64,000 bases of DNA from Hoplostethus atlanticus (GCA_034670405.1 JAXDDX010000014.1:2289001-2353000); one strand, 5' to 3'; positions 48,950-60,683 are shown, numbered from the stretch's first letter. Made by a program: numbers and translations. Notes: generated by a model not told the origin, from the letters alone.

Positions 48950-49280
48950 AGATACAGTTACTGTTTGTCAAAACGGACAAACTAACTGGTCTCAACAGTT
49001 ACAGGCCAGTCACAATGACAGTGTACCAAAGCCCTTCAAGCATCTGGTGCTAAATTACCTCAAATCTGTCACAGAACAACTCTCCAGCCCCGTGCTGTAT
49101 GCCAACAGCTCAAATTGCTCAATTGAGGACACAGTCATCCTGTGTCTCCATCTCCTCTATGTTCTAAAATATCTGTATAGAGCAAACTCCTACGCAATGA
49201 TCCTGTTTCAGGACCTCAGCACAGTATTCAACATAATCATGTCAGAGCTGCTCCATAACAACCTTGTTTACAGGTTTTTG
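48950..49280 (+). pseudogene. LINE reverse transcriptase fragment
   Basis: Plus-strand relic of RT blocks 1-3 of a non-LTR element. LNSYRPVTMT (near 48995-49025) matches the NDYRPVALT block. After a frameshift, KHLVLNYLKSVTEQLSSPVL and SIEDTVILCLHLLYVLKYL match the FE.LVL.HLK, LDPLQFAYR and VEDA..L.LH..L.HL blocks. SYAMILFQDLSTVFNIIMSE matches YARILFVDFSSAFNTIIP, i.e. motif A, where the catalytic Asp is still present (FQD). No YADD motif follows before the match ends near 49280. It lies next to the antisense LINE tail at 48350-48875; these are two separate insertions. Confidence 0.75.
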
Positions 49281-50670
49281 AATTGTTTACACACATTTTC
49301 TGAAAATATCCCTCATTTTCTCCAAACTCTAAACACAAAAAAAGTATTCTCAAAATTCAATTTTGCATTTAAATGATACACACATCCATCGCCATCAAAT
49401 GAAAAGATCTTCCTGAGAACCAATTGCACACTGATGTGCACAATGGAAAGCATTACTATGAATAGCTTTACTTATCAGCAAGCTTGCGCCTTCTTCATTT
49501 TCTGTTATACTCACTACTTATGTATGTACAGCCTGTTGTAAAAGATGATCAAGTTACTAGCCAACTCTACTATGAAACAAAAACAGAAATGACACTACTG
49601 TAGGACGATCCAGGACGATCCAGTGTCACCAAGCTCACGTTTTCAATATCATGGCATGGTCTGCAGTGATTTCACTTTGGATCTCCCTCAGTCTAATGGT
49701 TATTGGCCAGTACCATGTTCACAAAAGTCTCCTGCTCAGATGTGAAAAGATGTTCTCTACCTCTATGACCTGGTAGTCTTTCAGTTCTGTAAAATGTACT
49801 ATACAATAAACCTACATTTCAAAATAGGAATACCCAGCCTCCTAATGTCATACATGATATATGGAACATATGGGCTGTTTACAGTACTATGGTCCACTTG
49901 CAATAGTACAGGGAATCACTAAATACTATGTATATGTAGTACTACAGTAAAAATAGTAGTATAGTGTAGAAAATAGCTTACTTACTTACCTGCTCTCATT
50001 TAGAAAGTAGGGACAACGGTCAACCAAAGTGGCCCAGATCTCATCTGAGATGTTTGCTCTCATTGCCCTTCCTATTCAGTGTCCTCCTTTTCTTCTTCCT
50101 CCTTTTTACCCTCACCCTTCCTCTCCTTCTCCCTCTACCTCTCTCTTCCTCTCCAAAACAGGAGAGCTCACCTTTGGCCCTTCACTCTGACTGGTAATTG
50201 AACAATTTAGCAACTAGTGTTTCTACCTGCAAGCAGTCAATGTGGCTAATTGGTAATTTTAGCACATGTACAGAATGTTGTGTAGTGTTTGCAAAACGTG
50301 TGACTTAATGCAATCGGAGTTGCAAAGCCATGTCGGTTCACTCCACGATTATGCTAAGTTAGTCCATGAAGCGAGTATAAAGTGGTGAAGGTTCATTAGG
50401 TTTATTAATACTGACAGTTTGACAAGTTTTATAAATGAAAAAGTGTATGTAAATGATATATTCAGAACCTCTATAGTACATAAAGCTCTGCATGCAATCA
50501 TCAAGAACTACTATATATGTCCACGGAGCATATCCCTGCCTTACAGCAATCAGCAGGTATTGTGTGAAAATGCCATTATGGCTAAAAGTTAGAACCTCTT
50601 TCTTTATGCTGACAACATTCTCTACAGGAAAAGTGGCAGGAAGCCTGTTGTGCAAAAGTCATATAGGAGA
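49281..50670. other. Noncoding, no recognised gene
   Basis: No family recognised. Pyrimidine-rich stretch at about 50088-50155. A 10-bp tandem pair AGGACGATCC at 49602-49621. Confidence 0.5.
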
Positions 50671-50672
50671 GG

Positions 50673-51215
50673 TGCAGCATTACATTACATTTATATTACA
50701 GTCATTTAGCAGACGCTTTTATCCAAAGCGACTTACAACAAGTGCATTCAACATAGGTAGGCAAGAAAACTACTAGTCACCAGAAATCGTAAGTGCATTT
50801 CCTTCCTAAAGAAGCAACTAAGAGCATAACTAGTGCTAAGGTAAAAGTGCAATAACTTAGCTAACTACTTTTCTTAAACAAATGAGACAAATAAGAGTAT
50901 CAAATAAACAAGAGCTAAGACAAATAAGTGTATCAAATAAACAAGAGCCAATAAACAAGAGCTCAGACAAATAATTGACGACAAATAGGCAAGTGCTAAG
51001 AGGAAGGGTCAGGGTAGTGTTTCCTGAAGAGGTGGGTTTTCAGCCTGCGGCGAAAGATGGTCAGCGACTCTGCTGTCCTGACATCAGAGAGAAAAAGAGA
51101 CACAGAGAAAAGCCATGATCGTGTAGATCGGCCGCAGGGGCCTCTGAGCGACGGGGCAACCAGTCGCCTCGATGCAATGCACTTAATCACCTTTAAAATA
51201 CTAGCATGCAATTTG
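50673..51215 (-). mobile_element. L2-like LINE, C-terminus and 3' UTR
   Basis: On the minus strand the frame ending at 50996 reads RTAESLTIFRRRLKTHLFRK, the classic C-terminus of fish L2-type ORF2. The preceding GPCGRSTRSWLF region is degraded. The 3' UTR runs to about 50673 and contains AAGTCGCTTTGGATAAAAGC and GTCTGCTAAATGACTGTAAT, followed by TAATG-type tail repeats. This is one of the most frequent LINE 3' ends in teleost genomes. The UTR includes a 33-bp tandem pair (50886-50951). Confidence 0.85.
50886..50985. repeat. 33-bp tandem duplication
   Basis: Two 33-bp units (containing ACAAATAAG, TATCAAATAAACAAGAG) and a partial degenerate third, inside the L2 3' UTR. Confidence 0.7.
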
Positions 51216-51466
51216 ACACATCAATGTTATCCATATGCCCTATATTTTTCATAGTCCTCACTATAAGAAAGACTTGGAAAAGTTTTGGTTATTTTTATAC
51301 ACTCCTGCTTTATTAGCACACAGTGATGAGTGACAGGAAGGATTGGACAGAGAGCAAGAAGGTTTGCGAGAAAGAGGGAGGGTATGACATGTGACAAAGG
51401 CTTGTTTCACTTGCACAATTTCACAGGATTACAGTTTTTTTACTCAGTTTCAGCAGGACTCTCCCC
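51216..51466. other. Noncoding, nothing recognised
   Basis: Short spacer between L2 and the hAT-like end. Confidence 0.4.
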
Positions 51467-51700
51467 CAGGGCCGGCGCTCCCTATAGGCTGAATAGGCAG
51501 ATGTCTGGGGCCTCACAGATCCTTTCATTTATTTTTTCTGCTCTCGAAGAGAAAAAACGTTCTTAACTTATTTGATGCATTATATGCCAGTGATAATGAA
51601 ACCAATCAAAAGCACGGATTCGGGGAGGCCCCCCGTCCCCCAGCTCCCCCATTGGCTGAGGCCCCTCAAAAATGATGCTCAGGTGAAGAAGTGCAACGTT
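51467..51700 (+). mobile_element. Possible hAT element end
   Basis: CAGGGCCGGCGCTCCCTATA at 51467 begins like the terminal inverted repeat of a widespread fish DNA transposon group (CAGGGCCGGC..). GGCTGAATAGGCAG follows, then a GGGGCC block. G/C-rich sequence resumes at 51620-51670. The opposite end (CCGGCCCTG) is absent, so it is a fragment. Confidence 0.45.
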
Positions 51701-51989
51701 GAATTCTGATGATACATTACAACGGCCCCGCCAGAGAGAAAAGACTCCTCTGGGGCTATGAAAGGAAAAAGAAAAGAGACACGCCAGGGAAGAGCAGCGA
51801 GTCAGGTATGTGTGTGAGCCAGTGGCATTTCAAATAATTGTGCATTTACAGTTAGTTAGTCATAGCTGCTTCAAGAAATATACTTTATTGAGGTGCAGGA
51901 GCCGACTGGTTAATCCGCTGTTGAACTGCGACATGCAGGTGATTCAGGTTTAGTTTTACCCCAAGAAAAGCGGTTAATGGGTCAGGTCA

Positions 51990-52797
51990 GATCTTTAAGG
52001 AGGAGTTTGTGTGGCACTCCTATAAATACAGGTGAGAAACCTGGTCAGTTTGGTGTTACCAATCTGGGGAATATTGAAAAGTCGTAGCAAAAACATTTAT
52101 TCTCCATCAGTCTACTGTGAGACAAATAATATACAACTGGAGTACATTTAACATGACAGCAACTCTGCCTAGAAGTGAAAGTCCTACTAAAATATCATCT
52201 AGAGCCACAAGAAAAAGAAAAACTAGTAACAAAAACACCCAAGAATGACATCCAGACATCTACAAGCCTTCATTGCTGCATCTGATGTCATTGTGCATCC
52301 GTCAACAATAAGGAGAACACTGAATAGAAATGTCTTTCATGCAATGGTAGCCAGGAAGAAGCCTCTGCTGTCTAAGAACAAAGCTGCCTCTCTTAGACCA
52401 CCTGGGAAAATCTGAAGATTTAATGCAAGACGCCCTCAAACCTCACTAAGTTGGGTTAGTTCTGTGAGGAGGACTGGGCAAAAATCCCTCAAGGAAGATG
52501 CCAGAGAGGAGACAGCTATAGGAGATATTCACTCACTGCCAAAGGAGGTGCCACAAGTTATTGTTTGAAGGGGTTCACTTATTTTAGCACACAGGGATAT
52601 CTGAATTTTGGTTAAATAAACCGGTTTTGTTAAATAAAAGTATGAAAGTCTATCATATTAACTTGTGCATGTTCTTTATTTGGGTTATCTTTATAAAGAT
52701 TTGAGGTTTAGATAAGGATTCATAAGGTTATTCCTCTATATTATATGAAACAATGACCACGCCCTGTAGGGTTCACAAACTCTCAAGCATGACTGTA
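51990..52797 (+). mobile_element. Internally deleted Tc1/mariner element
   Basis: The plus strand carries a Tc1-type transposase broken by stops. HQSTVRQIIYNWSTFNMTAT then LPRSESPTKISSRATRK (52105-52215) is the paired-like DNA-binding region, normally W..F..TA.LPRSG.P.K. VHPSTIRR-like remains and ARKKPLLSK.N.A follow (to about 52400), then LGKSED. The sequence then jumps to the very end of the element, GGGGTTCACTTATTTTAGC, so most of the DDE catalytic domain is missing. The 3' terminal repeat lies at about 52769-52797 (on the minus strand TACAGTCATGCTTGAGAGTT then TGTGAACCC), ending at a TA. A matching 5' terminal repeat was not found. Non-functional. Confidence 0.8.
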
Positions 52798-54150
52798 TAG
52801 TTCATTGTCTTTGGTCCAAACCATAGTGGAAAATTTACTTTATTGCATTATAAACACAAGTCACATGGACTCACAAGTAGCTCATTTATTATACAGAGCT
52901 TTGGTAAACTATCATCCCATGCGGTTAGCGATTTTGGCGGCAGCACACAGGCACCACAGTTCGGAAGAACCGGTGGTCTTGGTGTGGTTATTCAAATGGC
53001 ATTGTTCTCACCTTAATGAACCAAACTATAGGAATACAAGTTTAAAAAAAAAAAACCTGCTCCAAACATGCTTGGTGTGAATGTGCCCTCATACTCAAAT
53101 ATCCCTGGTATAAAGAATCACACTAACGTTCACTTACACCATTCAGGCGTTATATCCAGTGGACAGTTCTAATTTCACTTCCCAAAGCATAGACGTTTAC
53201 ATGGCTTTGCATGCTGCATTCAGACATTGGAATTATGCTACTTGTTTGTTTCTAGCATCTCACATCTTAAAGATGAGTAGTGCGGTATACCATGGGGACA
53301 CGAACGTGTGAGTGTGTCTATATAACAAAATAAAGAGAGGGCTAAAAGACTTGCTGCCTCTTTCCTAATGAGCCTTGCAGGACCACTTGCTGTTTGATGT
53401 CTAGAACTGTTTCACCTAGCTCAGACACTGCCTCCATTCCTCCCTAACTCCCCCTATCAAAGGAGGGGACTGGCAGGCTGGCACCCCTCTGCCCTGTGCC
53501 CACCACCCACCAGGTCTGAGCATGTTCTTCACTTCATTTACCTTATGCTCCTCTCCTCTAGCAGACCAAGGCCAGGGGCCAAAATGCAGACAGATATGCC
53601 ACCTGCACTCTAGCATATGAGCCATCCCCTGGGATTAAAGCATGCGGTTAGTTCTGTTTGCATTTTGACAGGAATGTTGTTAATTTTACCTGCCAATGTA
53701 TGTTTGTTCAGCCACTCTCTCTGGACCTCTGTCTAGATTGTCTCTGTGACCTACCATCACCATATGGTCACATTTCTTTTAGATAGCTATAGGCCAATAG
53801 ACCCGGTAGTGCTGGATGAGTCTTTCAGCCAGTACCGAAGTTAGTGAAAATAAGGTTTTGTTAAGTCTTTGTTGTATATAGCCTGGACTTTAATATGTTT
53901 AATATGTAATGTAACTCCACACTATGTTGTGGCAGATAGGATACCATTTTTTGTTGTTGACCATTGTTGCATTAGAGAGGAGATTCCCTTGATATCAGGG
54001 TTTGTTTTTGAGATGCAATGAAACATGGAATTTCTCCTCTGCTCATGTATTTGATTATTTTGACCACCAACAGGCAATAAAGAGATAGAGATATGATTAA
54101 TGGTAAAGGTTGGGGGGGTTTTTTTTCAGAATAAGAGAGAGAGAGCTCGT
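52798..54150. other. Noncoding; MITE-like stretch
   Basis: 52805-53090 has paired GGTCCAAACCA / GAACCAAACTA / TTGGTGTGAATGTGCC motifs like a common fish hAT-type MITE, with a 12-base A run at 53044-53055; ends are not resolved. 53091-54150: nothing recognised except short homopolymers. Confidence 0.35.
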
Positions 54151-54920
54151 CAGATCGCTGTACGCTGGTTTTGTGGTGGATTTTTCTTCACGCAATCTGA
54201 GACCACACACGTTGTAGAATTTAGACTAAACTTTAGCTTTGATACTTTAATAACGTAAATAAAGAGAAGAGAGCAAAGTCTTCCGTCCACTGTAGATTTA
54301 TTGCATCAATCAAAGAATACAACAAACCAAGCTGTCTCGAGCACAACTAAATACATACACACGTCAGCGTGCGTCATTGGTTCATCCCTTAATAGTTATT
54401 TTAATCCCTTAATTACCATGTTTCTGTGATCAGACCCCCGCTGTACGTGACCGTTTTTGTCACATATAATTTTCCTTGACCATGTTCTGGGAAGAGGGGT
54501 TCCCAAGGTCGCACAGTGAACCCCCCTCCCTTTCAGTATCCTGTTTCACTGTCCTAATTGGGCCCACACTAAGCCGTTTTCTGGGAAGCTACACAGATAA
54601 GATAAGTACTATCCACCCAGTGAGTTGACCCTCAACTTTAGGTTACATGGAACAGTGTCTTCAACATATTCCCAGTGTGTGTGCGTGTAACAGTGTCTTC
54701 AACATATTCCCAGTGTGTGTGCGTGTAACAGTGTCTTCAACATATTCCCAGTGTGTGTGCGTGTAACAGTGTCTTATCTCTATGCATGGGTTTTTGCACA
54801 TAACAAACTCAGCTAAATTATTTTTCCTTCCCTGGTTAGTTTTTCTGTCCCAGTGTTTTTCCACCAACCTTTTTATTAAACATTAACTTTAAACATGAAT
54901 TAAGTATTATGTCTGTTACA
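54150..54920 (-). mobile_element. Solo-LTR-like block
   Basis: Read on the minus strand from 54920 it starts TGTAACAGACATAATAC, a typical LTR start. It ends, if TG..CA bounded, at about 54159 (..AAACCAGCGTACA). In between it has LTR-like signals in order: a U3 with a 38-bp tandem triplication; CCAAT followed by GACGCACGCTGACGTG (about 54360-54390); a weak TATA-like GTATGTATTTAG; an AATAAA signal at about 54298-54303; then a downstream U5-like part. No internal gag/pol/env or primer-binding site is adjacent, and no target duplication matches at these exact ends, so the limits are approximate. The class (endogenous retrovirus or gypsy) cannot be told. Confidence 0.5.
54651..54775. repeat. 38-bp minisatellite, 3 copies
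   Basis: Three exact copies of a 38-bp unit (starts AACAGTGTCTTCAACATATT, ends GTGTGTGTGCGTGT) at 54651-54764, followed by the first 11 bases of a fourth. It sits inside the LTR-like block. Confidence 0.95.
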
Positions 54921-56290
54921 TCAGGTTATTAGTCAGGAGTGTCAAGAAGATTGTACATATTACTACTGGGATCATCACTTCTTCTACTTCTACTTCTAGT
55001 TGAAGAAACCTACAGGTTACTTCAGCTCAGTCAAATAAGGAGAGGGTAGCTGGCAGCCAAACCTCTTCATGGTTTTTTTTGCAGAAGATCAGAGGAGGAC
55101 AGGAATATTGTGGTTATTGGTTTATTCATGGAAACAGGGCTACTCAATTGCAGGGTATCAAAGGTGCATGGAACCAGCTTAACCCGAATAAGACCTTAAC
55201 TGGAGCATGGCCAATAGTCAGGTTACACACACATGTAAACATAGCCAATGAATATTGTCTAAAATACATTTAAAATTAAAGGCTAGTTCCTGAAATCAAT
55301 TTGAAAACTTTAGATTTGTTTATGTCTGTAAACATTTGCTAAAAGCAGAGCCCTATTGCAAATTACAATTTCCACTGAAGAATATGTTTGTAGATAACCA
55401 TCAATCATTCTCAAGAAGTTGTGAATGAGGGATTCACAGCGCTATTTTACCTGGGTGTAAAAGATATTCTGACCCGCCACATACTGGCTCCCTGCAGTTC
55501 CCCTACAGGCATACTGTAAGCCTTCAAGTTTTCAAGAATGAATTTTGCCTGTTTTTATTGAAAATAAAGAGAGTTGGGGAACCTCAACAACAACCACAGT
55601 GGTGAATACAACCTTCAGGATGTATACCTTCAGTAGCCCCTTAAAGTCATACCAAAGCGACACCTACAGCAAAAAAGTATTCATGAAATGGTATTCGGTC
55701 CCGTCTCTACAGAATGTCATTCTCATCCTGACATGAAATGGAAACTATTTTGGAGATCATGCACGTATCATTTTCACTTGAAAGTACAAAATTGCATTTT
55801 CGACATGTCACATCGCTGCTTTCTGTCAATCTGCATTGGAAAACTCGAACACATAAACATGTGCCTACACACCCACACTCAACAACCCACCCCCTCACCT
55901 GCTCATACACACACAAGCACATACAAAAACGCAACACCATTATCACTGGCAACAGCACAGCTCAAATCCACTTTGCTCTGCCTTACTCACAGTGACACAC
56001 TGATTCACAATGCTTAACAAGCCACTTACCATTCTCTGCATCCATTTACTGTGAGAAACACTGGAAAATACTTGCACTGCCATCCGTATATACATTATCT
56101 ACAACATCTACAACTCTAGAAATAAAAGTGATTCTGATTTTGATATAATGCACCGAGCTGACATTTTGTTCATGTTCCAATCAGCCCTGGACTAAATGTG
56201 GTTTATCAGTCCCTCTCCCACACACCTCTCCAGTTTTATAAGCATCCTCTTGTCTCAACTGAAGTAGTATTAAGAATACTAACATCAACC
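54921..56290. other. Noncoding, no recognised gene
   Basis: Nothing recognised; CA-rich impure stretch at about 55855-55935. Confidence 0.5.
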
Positions 56291-56300
56291 TCCTGGGAGA

Positions 56301-56343
56301 GTGTGTGTGTGTGTGTGTGTGTGTCTGTGTGTGTGTGTGTGTA
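56301..56343. repeat. (GT)n microsatellite
   Basis: About 20 GT units with one CT interruption. Confidence 0.9.
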
Positions 56344-56473
56344 TATGGGTGTGTGTTTGAAAGGGACAAAAAAATATAGCCTGTTTGAGTGTACCTGAAG
56401 CTGGCCACCTACTAGCTACTAGCTACACATTAGCTAGCCCCGATTATTGATGTGATGGCACAGGGATGTTTTG

Positions 56474-56610
56474 TCCCCTGGCTGGAAGGCTCTGCCTCCT
56501 TCAAGGCTGGCCCCACCCAATTCTTCATTTAGCCAATCACAAGCCATGTGGCGCTGTACCTTGCTCACCTTGAGTCTTATTTTCCCCTCTTGGTGAAAGA
56601 GTTGCAAATG
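56474..56610 (-). repeat. Inverted duplication, left arm
   Basis: On the minus strand it starts TTTGCAACTCTTTCACCAAG at 56610, the inverted match of 57030-57188. Both arms contain GATTGGCTAA, i.e. an inverted CCAAT box (AGCCAATC at 56531-56538 here). Similarity about three quarters by eye, with small indels. Confidence 0.7.
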
Positions 56611-56612
56611 AT

Positions 56613-56640
56613 GTCCTACTACTACTACTACTACTAGTAC
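56613..56640. repeat. (CTA)n microsatellite
   Basis: About 8-9 trinucleotide units ending TAGTAC, directly inside the left arm of the inverted duplication. Confidence 0.85.
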
Positions 56641-57029
56641 TGGGCTGCACAGAAGGCTCAATACATCAGTTTGCTACCTTGCAAACAGCTAGTTTGTTTA
56701 AAAGAAGTGTATTGCAGCCTGGCTGGCCTATAGTTGTTTGCAGCATCAAATTTCTCAGTTTTTATCAGTGGTTGGGTAGAACATCACTGAAGTATGTTCC
56801 ATACATAATCACTACAGTGAGGGGAAACAACCCAGATTTTTCTGTGAGAAGTTATTATCACAATTTTTCAAACATTTAGGATGCCCAGTAGGCCAGTTAT
56901 CCATTAGCCACTACCCAGCTAACAGCTAGCAGCTAACTAGGCCACATGTTGACATTTTTAGACTACAGTCAATTTTAGCGTGATTCATCAAGTTGATAAG
57001 ATGTTCATTAACATAAAACAAATTACACA

Positions 57030-57188
57030 ATTTGCAACTCTCACCAAGTGAGGAAAATATGGCTCAATCATTGGCTTATGAGCAAGACACAGTGCCACTG
57101 GCTTATGATTGGCTAAGGGAAGAATGGGGCGAGGCCACTGTTGGCAGCCTTGGAGGAGCCGACTGCCTTCCAGTAGACAATCCGGGGA
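57030..57188 (+). repeat. Inverted duplication, right arm
   Basis: ATTTGCAACTCTCACCAAGT at 57030, the counterpart of the left arm, with an extra stretch around 57066-57085. Includes GATTGGCTAA at 57108-57117. Read as protein, both arms share DWL.EE.G.A, but no family is known. The 419-bp spacer (56611-57029) holds no recognised gene. Confidence 0.7.
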
Positions 57189-57189
57189 A

Positions 57190-59389
57190 AAAAACGTTTC
57201 AGATGTGTGTCTCAGGAAGTTGAGTGAATGAAGAAAACTGAATTTTAAGAGGGAATACTGAATTTGAAATTAAACTTCAAGTTAAATGTAATAATAATCC
57301 CATTCAATTTCAAGGTATTGCATTCAATTTCAAATTGTATTACAAAATCTTTTTTTTTTCAAATGAATTTATTCAAGACATTTTTTTCATTTCATTTTTT
57401 GAATTTCTTAGGTTCAATATGAGCACTAAAAATTAAAATGTGTACACTTCACATACAATATCTGCTGGCGCTAATCTCTGTCCATACTTGTTTAATTTTT
57501 AAACACTCAAACATGGACAATTTGGATGGACTCCTACAGTGTGAGATGAGCAGTGACACAATCTGAGAATGGCCAGGCCAGCAATATCCAATAAGAGTTG
57601 AGCTCAACGCATGACAAACTGATAAACAACTGATAATAACAGTGTTGTGTAGGCTACTGTGGCAGATCTACGTCATTTAGTGTGGTTCCCCCAGCCTGGT
57701 CCTAGTCACCTAGTGTACAGACCTCTCTTCATATGCAATAACAAGAATGGGTGTGGGGGTTGAGATTCATGACAAATAATGATGGAGGCACAGGGAGTGA
57801 TCGACTAGGAGGGATGCTCACTCACTAGCCTCACACCCAGCCTCAGCAAGTACTGTAGCATTTTCTTATTGCTTGGAACTTCATTTCACATTAGTACCAG
57901 CTATAATATGATGATGCTTTCAGCCATCATCAATGTTAAGAAATAAATTATATTCTCCACCATCACCATGTCTACCTACTTCCATTTGGTACATTTAAAC
58001 ATCACAATTTAATGCATTCTCCACTACACACCCCCTTCTCTCCTTCTCTATATAGCAAGGTTAACACTATAGGACCAGGTTAGAGGCTGAGGAAATACGA
58101 GCACTGAACACCTTCAAGGGCACCTCTAGCACTCAGTGTTGTGATGGATAAGCAACCACGTCTATAGAAAGATAGCCTTCAAGCCCAAGAGTAATTCATA
58201 GACTGCACAGACCGACAGTCACTTTAGACCTGGCATCCTCTATTGCTTCAGATGGCTTTAGCTGTGGCACTTTACTGCCTTTAAAGAGACAGGCCACACA
58301 ATGTCAATTGGCCTTCTGAGACACTATGCTTAATTTATGTTCTTCTGGTTGTTAAAAGGGGAGACATTTTCAGGCAATTATGAGATGGGAGATTCTTCCA
58401 TCCATTTCTTCCATTCTTCCATTCCAAAAACATCCTTTTGTTTTCAGACTTACTAGACGTTCTGAATCTGAATTTCGTGATCAAGTCTCACAGTCATAGT
58501 AGGTCAACTCAAAAGTTAAGCAGAAGAACAATTATTGTTAACATGCATGTCACAACCCATTCCATAATACAAAATTATGGCTCATGAAAAACTAATGTAA
58601 GAACCACTTCCCCGGTGTCAGCAGAGACTTCCTTTATACCCCTATCTCTGTGTGTCTCTCTCTCTCTACTTCAGTGTCCTACATGTGTGACAGAACTGTA
58701 ACAGAGACCTTGGGAACAATTGAATGGGGCTGTGTGAACATGTATCAGTGGATCCTCTAATGAGAACACCAGGCTCCTAATATACAGTCCATGTGTAGCC
58801 TGCGATGAATAACAACATCTCTTTGAGATATTGACTCCTCCCTCCCACCCCCCCACCCCCGTTTTAATGATTATGCCTTTGTCCTCTGTGGTAAAAAGTC
58901 CTGTAGGAAACGTTCCATTATTGGGTTATAGGGGGGTGGTGGCAGAGCACAAGGCTCACTCTCCTGTCATATCTGCTCTTTATTATTCATTAGGATCTCT
59001 TTCTTTTCCCTGTGTAAAAGGACCTTGATGAGCTATGTTTATTCATACACTAACCTTTTTAAATATTTCCAAGAGCCCTCCAACAAAGACTTACCTGGCA
59101 TACTTATTACCTCATCTTTGTTTCATTATTCAGTCCTCATGCTCTTACTTCCCACTCAAGATGCAAAACACGAATTGTGCCACACCTCTTTCTTTTTTCT
59201 CTATCTCCCTCTTTCTCTATACCTGTCACGATCGTTTCATTATTTCGGGGGGGGGGTTTTCTTCTATGCATTGTTTTAGTCATTCTTCTCTCCTTCTTCC
59301 CCTCTTTCTCCCCGGTCTTTTTTTTTCCTCTCATCCAGACGTCCTTGTCTCTGCAGACTGATCCCTGAGGGTAGCCTACTGATTAGTGC

Positions 59390-59390
<1 letters not shown>
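57190..59390. other. Noncoding, no recognised gene
   Basis: 57240-57420 is a run of related AATTTCAA / TTCAATTTCAA motifs and poly-T. The rest has no recognised family; a poly-G run of 9 occurs at 59249-59257. Confidence 0.5.

Positions 59391-59394
<4 letters not shown>

Positions 59395-59459
<65 letters not shown>
59395..59459. repeat. (CT)n microsatellite, long
   Basis: About 32 uninterrupted CT units. The open frames here (Arg-Glu repeats on the minus strand) are artefacts of it. Confidence 0.95.
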
Positions 59460-59464
<5 letters not shown>

Positions 59465-59519
59465 AACCAACCCCAACTCATCTCCCCACAATTATACAGT
59501 TGTTTCAGTAATTTATAAT

Positions 59520-60140
59520 ATCCAAGTTATTGCGATGCTATCGTTTTATGTCTTCGCACTATGTGCCGCTTTACAAAGGAAATTGAGGAAGATGGCCGTT
59601 GTGTAGGTCGACAGGTTTCTTGAGGTTATGAAAACCTTTGACCTCCCTATTCCAACCACACCGGAGAATCCATACTTGTTGTAGTTTAGGTTGGTTGTTT
59701 TTACCTTTGCAGCATTTCACCATACTGTGCTAGAGTAGTTAATATGGCTCTATACTTCGATACTCGATACTTCTTTCAGAACATTTTTGGGAAGGTGACA
59801 GGCTATCCTCTTAATTACTCCTCCAATTACTTCCCACGATATTGTCTTGCAAAGATCTGTTATCTGGTGTGTCCATTATAAATGATTTTGAATTGCTATT
59901 CCCAACAACTTACCCTCACTGACTTCCTCAATTGTTACTCCATCAGCTCTCAAGATTAGTGGCTGCGTCCTCTTCCTCCCTGTAGATGAACACACTACCA
60001 TGCTTTTGATTTTGTTCAGAACAAGCTCATTGAGTCCAACCTAGTCAGTGATAGAGGTCAGGTCAGTTAATAGATGCTTCTGTACCTTCTTTACTGAGTC
60101 AGTAATTACTGTTGTAGTGTAATCAGTAGCCTTTCAGTTA
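59520..60140 (-). pseudogene. LINE RT, C-terminal part
   Basis: Minus strand. VITDSVKKVQKHLLTDLTSI (about 60060-60120), then NELVLNKIKSMVV, then VTIEEVSEGKLLGIAIQNHL and WTHQI (to about 59870) match the region after YADD in fish L2/CR1/Nimb-like LINEs (..LN..KT..MVF.., I..V...K.LG...D..L.W..HI). The YADD itself is degraded (ATDYTT at about 60115-60132). Further down, LTTLAQYGEMLQR resembles the LIYC..VW...A block. Several stops. Same strand and order as the pieces at 60390-60614, 60684-60890, 61390-61760 and 62038-62352, so all belong to one old element. Confidence 0.7.
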
Positions 60141-60389
60141 GAGTTAGTGGCAGGTCACAGATACAACAATGGCCCAAAACAGCTGTCCTGTGTGATAGTA
60201 CATGTAAGGATGCATAGGGAAGAATAGGAACCATTGATGTAAAAAATGCTTTCTTTGATTAAGGTAAGATTTTAAGAGTTTGTTGTATTCCATGTATTTC
60301 CACATGTGGTTATTCACTATCATTTCAAATATCTTACTTCATGAGAAAGCAAGCTGATTGGTTGACTATTAGGTACAATGAATGCTTTA

Positions 60390-60614
60390 CTAGAATCCTT
60401 CAGGACGGGCAGACTTTTGCTTGTTTTCACTTTGTAGGGAATTTGCCTTGCTGCAAATACAGGTTAAACAGACATGTAACTGGGTTTGCATTATATAACA
60501 AGTGGCATGCTTAAGTAATCCATTAGTAATGAGATCGTGTCCTGGAGACTTGTCCTCGTGTAATGAGGTCAGTATGTGTAATATTTCCTCTTCTGTGATA
60601 TCAGGACTTGTCAA
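60390..60614 (-). pseudogene. LINE RT, N-terminal part
   Basis: Minus strand frame with ITEEEILHILTSLHEDKSPG then HDLITNGLLKHA, matching the start of non-LTR RT domains (I....V...L..L...KSPGPD.I....LK). The typical Pro after KSPG is His here. Premature end after about 70 codons. Confidence 0.75.
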
Positions 60615-60683
60615 AGATGTTGTACTTCAAACCATTCACCTTTTTCCTCAAAATAATCATAATATCCTCTTGTTTAGTCATGA

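Noticed and set aside
54651..54775. Possible CRISPR-like array
   Set aside because: The three 38-bp units are directly adjacent with no spacers, and the context is a vertebrate genome; it is a minisatellite.
59276..59491. Arg-Glu repeat protein on the minus strand
   Set aside because: Pure translation of the (CT)32 microsatellite.
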